Source: Zelopaecilomyces penicillatus
Lineage: Eukaryota; Ascomycota; Sordariomycetes; Hypocreales; Pseudodiploosporaceae
Direction: 5' to 3'
Length of the DNA: 64,000 nt
NCBI GenBank assembly: GCA_005765155.1
Contig: VCCP01000006.1
Location: 756,501 to 820,500, forward strand
The notes under the pieces are model-generated. The model was not told where the DNA came from, did not search any database, and saw only the letters and a program-made list of their open reading frames with translations. Of the stretch, positions 54,501 to 64,000 are shown piece after piece. Within the stretch, counting starts at the first letter, position 1. Each line of letters begins with the position of its first letter. A program made the translations under genes and the position numbers.

Positions 54501-57500
54501 GCCTCACCGGACAAATACACAGATACACCCTATCAATATATGGTCAGATAATCTTTCTCAAAATGGATCATTTCCTCTTCTAGGCAATTTTTAGAAACAG
54601 TATAGATTGAATTCTCCCCCATTTACGGCTCGGCTCACGGCTTGAGGTTAAGCAGCGGACTTCGCATGGCGGATAACTACTAAGCCACGCATATAGTGCT
54701 GAACAACCACCCATCAACCCACCTAACCATGAACCAGTCAGTCGTAAAACGCCGTCCGATTATGATCGGGACCGCCACCAATTCTTATGTACAGGTCCTT
54801 CATAAACCCGGGGTAATTGAAGCTCAAAACCCGCTCGGAAAAGCCAGCCGGCGGCTCTCCAACATGGGCGGCGCATGGCTCATACGCTAAAAGGCTGACG
54901 GGCGTCGATTAGAAGGAGGCGGGCTCATTGAAGCGGGGGTTGATTGGCTCTACATACCAGAGCTATTGACGAAGGCTTTTCCTTGACAATACCTTGTGCG
55001 TTTCAGCTTCTCTTGTCAGCCACCACCCCATGTCTCCAGGATATACTGTCACTTTTTATGATGTTAAAGATATGGGATTAAGTTGGTCCGACCCGCCCAC
55101 ATCGCGGATCAGATTAGGCGATCCATGCCTTTTGCTGTGCGGCGGTTTCCTTAGCACCACACGTGGCTTACTTTTTTGATGTAGCCAAATATGTGAGTTT
55201 TGAGTGTGGCTGTTTCGTTCTGGACTGCGTGTGTCTGTTTGGCTTGATGCTGTATGACATTTTGGCTGGGTGTTGAGGTATGCGTGTGTCTATATTGCAC
55301 TTGAAAGTAGCGATGAATGCCGCGCATCTCGGCCGAATCTATTGGCAGAACCATCGGCGAGAGCGATCGCAATTTGGAAACAGAGGCTTTCTTTTGTGTG
55401 TCAAAAGTATGATATCTCAAGATCCGCATTCATGATAATTCGCCTCCCCTCTGCCGCGGAGACAAATTGCGACGGTTCTCAGCCCTGTTTCATCAACTCA
55501 GTGTAGGTAGCAGAGACGGATATCGCAATCACAGCGGCAGCAGGATAGTATTTCTCCGACAACATCGTCCAGATTTCCCCGCATGTGTCAAAGAGCCTGC
55601 CAGTAGTCGAATTTGCGATCACCCTGTCTACCCTACTTACCGATGGGAACTTCTTGTTCCTGGCGGTGAAGCCACATGCCTCATGGCATTGGGGATACCA
55701 GACATATCCAAATCAGGACCAAAGTAGTTATATAGGCATATTATCAGTGCCATTCATTTATTTTCATTTATCACTCTAGTCTATGGGAAGCACAATCGTT
55801 GCCATTGCATGTTGATAGTTGGCGATGGTTTACAAGAAAAAAAGACTTCCACATGGTGTTGTCCTCCATCGTTCTACGTATCTATAAATAGCTTCATTAC
55901 TACGGCGTAAACTCTCTGTGCCCAATAATCAGATCATGAATAAGTCATGGCACGGAACAGAGAGTGACAGATGTCCGTTCAATGCAGCTAGTCTTGACAA
56001 TACACGCTTCAAGTAGATGCGGACGGGCTATTCGCCAGGTCTATCAGTGGATCCTGTGCCTTTTCCAATGCCATTCATAATGTGGCTCTATCATCTCGTC
56101 ATGAATAAACTAGAAGTACAAAGTATTGCGTTGATAGAGGTATGGACTGGCTATCAAACATCGACCAAGCCCTACTGGCGCAAGAGCCCCGGGTCTCAAC
56201 GTGGTGCAGCCTCTGCTCTGTGCTAAACTTCTGGAACATGGAAAATCCATTGTCTGGTGTATAGCATTGCCAGCAGTACCAGGTCGCGGTAGTCTGAAAC
56301 GCCCTCATACAACCGTTAGCATAACGCTTGAGAGCCGATATAGTGTATGATCATGCTTCCCGCATCGTTCGATTGCTATGCGTGTTTTGGATTGATTCCG
56401 ACAAGAAGAAACCTTGCCCACAGACGTTGATCTAAGCAAGTTTCGTCCTCACCATCCCCAACCAGAGTATTTAGGTATATCAAGATGCAACAATTCGGGT
56501 AAAAACTATGATGCGTTGATATGTGGGGCTGTCATGGTTAATGGTATTCTACTCCATTTAATGGGGCTGCCAAAGAGTGTACTGGCTACGTGGCCTTGGT
56601 TATTCGCACGTACTCGTACGTACAGAACCTCAAACGTGGAATCCGCTGAAGTCGCCAAGACACACGGAGACATGCCCATAGATCCACTATCTTGTGACGA
56701 GATGTTTCTTAATGCCTCGATATTGTGGGCCGGTGGTCATGGCACCGCTGGCAGACCCTGACTCTGCATGACATGAACGCTTTGTTTACCCTGTACGTAT
56801 GTGGGCAACAGTTGCGATTGTTGTTGACACGAAACATTGTCAGGTTCAGGCAGCGACCGGTCATGCTCAATTGGTGAAGTTAATCCGTTCCAATATGGAA
56901 CCTTTGCCATCATGTACCCCGTTTGCGGCTGTAGTAAATAATTGTTAGACCGTGTGGGTGGTGAGTGAGTGGCAAGAATTCCGTTAAGACTCACACATAC
57001 GAATACGTTGCCAGCCCTGCTAAGCCCCTTTCAATGCCCATGTGAGTTCAGCGTTGAGAAAATGGAAAGGTATTCGCAGCAGGCAACCGTTGGTGCAAAC
57101 CCTGGCCTCTACTTCCGTGTTCCCAAAAATGCGGCAAAATCCCTCCGAATGGCTCCACGGACATCGCCTGACATCGGAGAACAAAGCTCTCGGTGTCCCC
57201 GGCCCCACATCTCCGGACGCTGGGTTGGGTGACGGTCAGTTGCATTTGAGAAAAACTTTACCTTCAGGTGGCCCGTTGAATGGCAAAAACGGCCCCTGCG
57301 GGACCACCAAAATAGGCCACCACTGCCTGGTATAGTGGAAACTGGTGGCGTTTTGCTTTACACCATCTTCGCGGCAAGGATTTTTTCAACGGCGCTATCC
57401 ACTGAAGTCTAGATCAATCTTTCTCTGCGACGATGATGGCAGCAGATCGAGTCGATGACCTGCAGCAGGCAACATCCAACAGCACTGCTGGATGGACTAT

Positions 57501-60500
57501 GATCCCAAGTTGCCTCATAAACAGTCGAGGTCTACCATTGCATGCACTGTACCGGTTAGGTAGGTAGCAAGGCCATCAAGTAAACCTATTCGACACCATG
57601 TGATGAACCTGTGGCTATCAGTCTGTGTAATAGTGTGGCAAGTATGCGATGGCTTGACGCGCATGCGAATGTGGAATAGATACGAAAAGGGAGGTCTAAA
57701 AACGATCTGTATGTGTGCTGCAACGAATAGGGTGGGTTACTTGGATGTCAACCAGCCAAGGCCCCACCAACTTATTTGTCTACCATTGGATTTCCCGGGA
57801 ATAAAATCATCACCAGACGTATGAGTTGTCAACCGAAACAGGGGACGATGAAAAGGGACAAAAACCAGTTGGTGTGCAGAATGAGACGGAAGGGGGCGAT
57901 AGACTCAGCGTCATCCCCAATAGAAGTCCCCATTGATCTCTAAGGCTTTGCATATGACATGTGGCCTAAGCATTGAAACGTGGTGGAGCCTCTACAGTAC
58001 GAGTTCAAGTGACCAAATGCAAGCAACAACAGGAAGAAGAGGCATAACGGCGGGAAGAAGAAGAACGGAATCCGAAAAGACGAGAAGAAGCCCAATGATA
58101 CAGTGTTGCCCATGATGTATCTTCTTTAGAATTCGATGGTCCTTGACGAAAACAATGTCTGTTGCTAATAGTGTTTTGCCACACGTAAGAGGGCTGGGCT
58201 ACCGGGGCCTGTGCGTTCTTCCGGGAAAAGGGCCGGTGGAAGGGGGCGTGATGACGCCAATTCGAGGCAAAAACAACATGCGCGCGTGTGTGTAGGTGTG
58301 TCAACGGGCTCTGTTGATGGAAGATCCAACTCCTCTGCACCACACCCTTTGCTTCTCCAGTATGGATTTGCATTGCTCAGCTGAGAAGGCGCTTGCCACC
58401 AGGGTGTGAAGCCACCCAGTGACAAGTACGTTCTTGGCCAGCAGCCAGGATGGCATGTTATTGGACCCGCCGGTTTGTCGTCAACGCCTTGCCTCGCCGC
58501 CCTGCAGCAGTTGCCCTTGAAGAGAGCCCTCTGTGGTTGTCAATGGTAGGGGAAAATGGCCTCACCCAGCCTCAAGCCATACCCATCGGAAGCTATGTTG
58601 GCGGCCTAGGGATCCTTGTGGCATCGAATCAGAAGACTGCCTACGTGTTCGCTGGTGGCTTTTGTCACGTTAGGACCAAGAAGCCACGGTTGTTCCAAGA
58701 AAGGGACCACTGTTACCGTTGCCTTGTTCCGTTTGCATACAAGGCTGGTTAGCCCAACGGAGATGAATGAAAAGCTTGGATGGCAAGCGCTGTGGCACAA
58801 AGCCTGCCTTAACCGGTACATGCGAAGTAGATATGAAGGCGTTTGTACTATCATGCTATAGTAACAGCCCAGCAACTACCAACATACACAAATGCGCGTT
58901 GATCGGACATAACAAACCGCAAGTGCGCAGAGTTGTAGTTGTGAACTTGTGCGTACCTGTATTAATGCGAAGCAGTTAGAGCGTTCCTTGCCATCGCTTG
59001 AGTAGGATGTGTCAGGTAATTTATGAGGTTGACCTGAAAGTCCGAGGAAACTAAGCATCGTCGCGACATACAATTACTGGATGATTCTCGGCAGTAGAAT
59101 GCGATGCAACCCGTCTTTGCGACAAAGGACTGCACAATACGAACTCCGTTGGCGACTAATCGTACCTACGTACAAAGACGCATTATTAGCACCATGGGAT
59201 GCTGAGATCCCTGATGGCGTACCAAGAAGCAACCTGATACAGGCATCTTCGTGCGATCCATGATACGGGACATAACAATCAATAAGCGCGCCCCGAGTTG
59301 CGAAACACACGGCCGACCGATCGACGTGCGGATCGCAATGCGAATGCCAACCGCCGCATCGTCCGCCCGCAGACCATAGTCCATGTGGAGCAGCCAAAGA
59401 TGACCCGTGCTTCATCAGCTACGTGGGTGTAACTCAGACTGCACGACGGCGCTCCGTCAGAGTGTGATGGCGCTGTGAGAGAAGTGTGCGATCGGCGGAC
59501 CCCCAGAAATTGAGATGGGATGCTTTGGCGCAGGTGAAGCTGCTTGGGCTGATGAGAGATGACCAGCGTGGCCTAGATCTGGCCGCGGCTGAAGCAGGCT
59601 AAACTAACAACGGCTAGAAGCGGGTCTCCCGTGACATGGCGCCTGCTCCTGCCTGGCTCGGGAATTTCTTTGGGGGGCGCAGGAGCCACCGGGCAGGGCC
59701 AGTGGGCAGCCACTGGGACAATAGTGGAGAGGAAGTGGATACTGGGTGGGGCTACAGCAGCACTCCTGCCACACTCGCCAGACTCCAAACCAGACTCAGG
59801 AGAGACAGACCGCCAGTTGGTAGTGGGTGGATCTCAACGCCCTCGTACACAGTGTTGCAGACACAGCAGTCACAACGCTGTTCGCACCGTAGTTCAAAGT
59901 ACTACAGCATACCATTTAAGCAGAGTGCGCATCAGCGTCATCGTCATTGTGTTCGTTAGTGGCACAGTGCGCTCCGCAGCCCTCCCATCTGAATGAAACT
60001 TTTGCTCTCCCTGCTGCCGTTTCCAAACAAGCAAAACCCTGAAAGCATTGAGCACCACCAACAGAGACATGGTCACTGCACATCACGCGGCCGTCCGTGG
60101 GGATGCGAGACAAGCAGGCAGAAAGGCCTGCCAGCAGTAATTATCAGCAAAAGACCGAACGAGAGAAAGAAATCATCAATTACCCTACACTTCTGTGTTT
60201 GCTATTGCCGATTCTCCCTTCATCCTCCGTCACGGTCAAGCGGAGTCCAGTGTGGACACCATTCGACCAATATGTAGCCGCCCTTACTAATTGCCCTTGT
60301 TTGCTTCTTCCGCCTCTTCCACGTCTGTCAGGTTTATCTCTGGAAGGGCCGCAGAACCAACAGAGATGAATCGACTCTAGGCGTCTGCAAATGCATCAGA
60401 TTGACAGTTATCCACACAACGACGTTCAGGCCAGCGGCGACCGAAACGCATCCATTGGGCGCCTCTTCCTGCAGGCCGTGCCTCACGGACCCAGTGGACA

Positions 60501-62690
60501 GCCTCACTGTTCGGCAACGGACGGGGCCCTTGTCCACCTAGATGCTAGACAAGTGTGTGAGGCTGCATGGGTTGTAACTTGTGAGGAGCCTAGCTAATAG
60601 TAGTAGCGAGGGACGGTGCAGAGTGTGTTGCAGTGCCTGGGCTGCTTGTCGCCAATCAGACGACATCACCAAGACGCAGGACTCTGCTTTGGGCCATCGT
60701 CCGTGTGCTCACCTCACCGGCCGGGTGCGGTTGGCACTGCAGGTGCGGGTGGCCAGCCTTCGTTTGACAGAAGGGTTGAGACTAGAGTAAATGAGCGAGA
60801 ATGAGAAAGGCTGGGCTGCTACCAACAAGCAGCCAGGTACACCATTTGGTTCACACACAGACCATACCGATACAGAGGCTCATCCATCTCTATCTGGGCC
60901 GTGTTGGCCGCGGCCAGCGATCCAAGTCCCATCATCGTTGCCGCCGGCCGCCCTCCCGACCTCTCGGCGCCTACTCGTACATGTATGCCTGCGAGTAATA
61001 CAACGAATGCCCAAGTTGGCTGTCTGATAAGTTATGGAATGCTCAGGAAAGCCAGTCCCCTGATGTGGGAACCGCCCATAGCCCGGACGGCTACTCGTTG
61101 TGCTTGCCATTAAACCGCCAATAATCTAGGGTCCTCTCTCCTGAATCCTGTCTGACACAACACACGGCACGTTTCCGGACCCCGACAGCAAAACAGTTCA
61201 TACTGTACCGGCACATGCACACTGTGCCAAGGCCCATAATGTTTGGCCACTTAGATGAGTCAAATGAGAGGCGACGATCCTAGTCCAACCTTTGCATAAC
61301 TTTAGGTTGTGCTGCTCATTGGCCACCCATCCCAACAAAAACACGTATGCATTGAGGCGGATGTAGTGCATGCAGCAGTGCACAGCTCACAGGAGCACAG
61401 TGACAACCCTCACCCAGTGCTAATCTGCCGGCCTGCTATTCCATGGCCATTGCGGGCGTGATGCAATTGCACCCTCCCGACCCGCTGTTGTGCCTCTCAC
61501 CAATGCCTACCCTAGGGAGTTGGGAAATAGCCAGTTGCGATCATTGATTGATCTGCACTTACAAACAAACCCCGCTCAGGTAGTGGTGTTAGGGAAGATT
61601 GTGACAGTAAACGAATGGTTTGCAGCCTCGCCTCCGCCTATGAGGCAGCTCCTGCATGAGAGGGCTGGGCCGAAGCCAAAAAAAGGTCTCATGGAAGCAG
61701 ATAGACAGGCAGCATTACATACAGGCACATCTACACTGGGTCCTGCTTCATGCATTCCGATCCAGCATTAGGCCACCACCCATCAGCCTGTTGTGAAGGC
61801 CTGAGAGACAAAAGTGGGTGCGTGTGTGTGCTTTCCTGGAGTGGAACTGCTGTGAGTCGTTGAACAGGACCAGCGGCTGCTGCCCGAACTGCCCTCCTGG
61901 CTTTGTTCCACATGGATTCCAGGAACAAGGGAAGGGTCAAGGAGCCAACCCAAATTTGAGTAGTTTTGGAGTGAGCACTGTGGTTCTTCTTACTGTGTAT
62001 TACTAGGCACACGAATGGCTCCTCTATGAGAGAAGAAAAATTCCTTTCTGAAAAGCCTATGGCTTTTTGGGATATGTGTCTCATTATCGTGCCTACAGTC
62101 AAACCCTGGAAGGCACGGCAGCGATCGTGCGAGTCAAGCAATTCCCTCCCGTCTGACGTACGTGTGTATTCATTCGATGGATGGGAGAAGCAAAAAGAAT
62201 CGACGGTCACGCGGTTGTCGATTAATGACACGCCGACCGACATTGAGTGGGAACATGGTGCTTGGGTGCACGGCTCGACGGGTGGGTGTCAACAGAATGC
62301 TGTGACCAGCCGCAGACCAGAACAACCTTGCCCCACGGCGGCGGTTCATCAAGTCAACCAACCGCGACACTGTCGAAGCCGAATGGGCCGAGGGGCTGGA
62401 ATTGCCTGGATGGTTGCCTCGTTCGCTGTCGTTGACGTTATGGTGTGGGACGACTGTCGCTAGTGCAAACTGAACGGAAAGGGGGGAGGGCAAGAGCAGT
62501 GGATGACACAAGTCACAGCGAACCACCTCATTTGGTGTGTCAGAGCAATCCTCGCCTCTCGTATATTGCTCAGCGTCACCAAGCCCAGATCCTTGCTCGC
62601 TAGTCGACGCCTCCGAAGGCAGGCGAACCTTGCAGTACAGTTAAGAATAGCGACTGCATTAGCCCCAGCCGGCTAAGACAGTGCCCCATT
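54501..62690. other. Gene-free region of moderate GC
   Basis: About 8 kb with only short frames on both strands; the longest is 170 codons (minus, 61731-62243) and shows no domain. A tRNA-like fragment lies near 54640-54693. I see no repeat array, rRNA gene or transposon ends. Confidence 0.5.
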
Positions 62691-63283
62691 ATCCATGCCA
62701 TTTAATCTTTTCACAACTGGACCGGGGTCTGATGAGGTCGGGTGTGGGTCGGGGATGTGGATGTTCCTCGCAATCGCAGGGCCTCGAGGCGCCGTGGTGT
62801 GTACGGAGTACTCTCGTACTCTTATGACCGTCGCCCGCCTCGTCCTTGGGCCACACCAAAGGATCCTTGCACCCTATGAGCACTATCTGTTCGTTATCTA
62901 CCTCAAGTTGCCCACCTTCTCGGCCGGATATTCAATTGCACTTATCGGCTTCTTCACGACATTCCTTCAACGTCCTACTTCACCGTCAACTCGCCTCCTT
63001 TTGGACGTCAAAGTCCCTGGATACCTTCTTCTCGCCTTCAACCGACTTCTCTAGCTAGGATTCCACCCTACAACAACTACGAATAAGTTATATCTTGACC
63101 CGTTTATTCGGCCGTCGGGACATTTCGCGACCAACAAAAGCTATTTACGTTTTTGAATTCACAAACCAACCCATTTACATATCTTGCCAACAGCGGTTTC
63201 TTGAGTTCCCTCAACAAGTGCTTGGTCCAGGATTCAAGGACCAGACCACGCTTCAAATCCAATTGTTCTCAACCATATATAAT
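62691..63283 (+). promoter_or_regulatory. Likely promoter and leader of the protein kinase gene
   Basis: Pyrimidine-rich text from about 62945 to 63060 (TTCTTCACGACATTCCTTC and similar) resembles a fungal transcription start region. A frame of 119 codons here (62695-63054) has no domain and is treated as leader. Confidence 0.4.
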
Positions 63284-64000
63284 ATGCAGCACCATGCCCC
63301 ATTCGGATATCCCACACCTCCTGCCTCACCGGCATACGAAAGTTCCAAGTGTAACATCCAGCAAAGCTTTGCAACACGCAACTTCCCAACTCGATTCGTG
63401 CCTCTGGCTCCTGAGGAGAGACTAGGAAGACTGCTCGAGGGAAAGCTTCAGTTGACAGACATCTTGGGTACTGGCGCATATGGTGTGGTTTATTCGGCAG
63501 TCGATATCAAAACCGGTGTCCGTTATGCGGTCAAGTGCTTGAGCAAATTCAACGCCGATGGGTCTCCATTGGAACGCCGGCAAATTGCCTACCAACAACG
63601 AGAAATTCGCTTACATTATCTGGCCTCGGCCCATCGCAACGTTGTGTCTATGTTGAAGATTGTGGACGATTCCGACTGCATTTATGTGATTCTGGAGTAC
63701 TGCCCGGAGGGCGATTTGTTCCTCAATATTACTGAGCGCGGCCAATACGTCGGCAAGGATGAGTTATGCCGGAAGGTCTTTCTTCAGATCCTTGATGCGG
63801 TGGAGCATTGCCACAATCTCGGTATCTACCATCGCGACTTGAAACCCGAGAACATCTTGGTTACCGATCAAGGCAACACAGTCAAGTTGGCTGATTTTGG
63901 TCTGGCTACATCTGATGACCGATCTGAAGACTATGGCTGTGGTTCCACGTTCTACATGAGCCCAGGTTTGTGCACCCCTTTTGTCTTGTCAACTACAGCT
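63284..64000 (+). CDS. Ran1/Pat1-type serine/threonine protein kinase, 5' part only
   Basis: The first exon runs from the ATG at 63284 to 63965, where GTTTGT begins an intron that leaves the window. 227 residues are seen. A short Pro-rich head (YPTPPASPAYES) precedes the kinase domain. The domain shows glycine loop LGTGAYGVVY (61-70), YAVK with Lys84, the helix C Glu near 107, hinge ILEYCPEGDL, catalytic HRDLKPEN (Asp185), DFGLATSD (Asp204) and activation-loop end STFYMSPE (completed across the intron). The large insert in the N-lobe (LSKFNADGSPLERRQ) and the HRNVV and ATSD wording fit the Ran1/Pat1, Sks1 and Vhs1 group. That group controls nutrient response and entry to sexual development. 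All catalytic residues seen are intact. The exact ortholog cannot be decided without the 3' part. Confidence 0.88.
   Translation, partial: MQHHAPFGYPTPPASPAYESSKCNIQQSFATRNFPTRFVPLAPEERLGRLLEGKLQLTDILGTGAYGVVYSAVDIKTGVRYAVKCLSKFNADGSPLERRQIAYQQREIRLHYLASAHRNVVSMLKIVDDSDCIYVILEYCPEGDLFLNITERGQYVGKDELCRKVFLQILDAVEHCHNLGIYHRDLKPENILVTDQGNTVKLADFGLATSDDRSEDYGCGSTFYMSPGLCTPFVLSTTA

Noticed and set aside
61731..62243. 170-codon minus-strand frame in the gene desert
   Set aside because: No domain-like pattern, no neighbouring exons and ordinary composition; consistent with a chance frame in GC-balanced DNA.

Overview
This is a stretch of nuclear DNA from a filamentous ascomycete fungus, most likely a Sordariomycete and possibly Hypocreales. 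Genes lie on both strands without operons. They are interrupted by short 50-70 nt introns with GT...AG ends and CTAAC-like branch sites. The recognisable proteins (NST1, a CYP505 self-sufficient P450, a peptidase inhibitor I78, Rho2, Tma20/MCT-1, a Ran1-type kinase) are typical of Pezizomycotina. The order assignment is an inference from protein style, not from a search.

Layout. 1-4.5 kb holds no intact gene, but a decayed minus-strand gene remnant lies at about 3.5-4.1 kb. 4.5-10 kb carries a nucleotidyltransferase-like gene and a three-exon gene for a BTB-like protein with an acidic tail. 11.5-13 kb carries two minus-strand genes: the translation factor Tma20 and a tiny I78 protease inhibitor. 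14.9-15.8 kb encodes a cysteine-rich type I membrane protein. 17.1-20.7 kb encodes the stress-response protein NST1 on the minus strand. 23.7-24.6 kb is the GTPase Rho2 in five exons, one of only 6 nt. 25.5-29.5 kb carries mitochondrial ribosomal protein mL40 and two unrecognised genes transcribed divergently, one a coiled-coil protein and one with three WPVV repeats. 30.7-34.6 kb carries an ADP-ribosylglycohydrolase and, convergent to it, a glutamine-rich RRM protein. 37.7-44.1 kb carries the CYP505 fusion and a protein with 14 AT-hooks. An intron-containing tRNA-Ile(AAU) lies at 44.7 kb. 45.7-49.5 kb carries a SAM methyltransferase and a convergent AAA ATPase.

From 49.5 to 63.3 kb there is almost 14 kb without a gene I can support. 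Its middle (about 51-54.5 kb) is visibly AT-rich. At the right edge is the first exon of a Ran1/Pat1-type protein kinase, cut by the window end.

The genes do not form an evident pathway or biosynthetic cluster: no polyketide synthase, peptide synthetase or terpene cyclase is present. The P450 and methyltransferase are separated by a chromatin-type gene and a tRNA. Translation (Tma20, mL40, tRNA), signalling (Rho2, kinase) and gene regulation (AT-hook, RRM, NST1) are represented by independent genes. I found no convincing new multi-gene system. The most unusual items are the 6-nt exon in rho2, the open frame after the NST1 stop, the two matched six-cysteine blocks around a Kex2-type site, the WPVV repeat protein, a 10-bp tandem array and the long gene desert.
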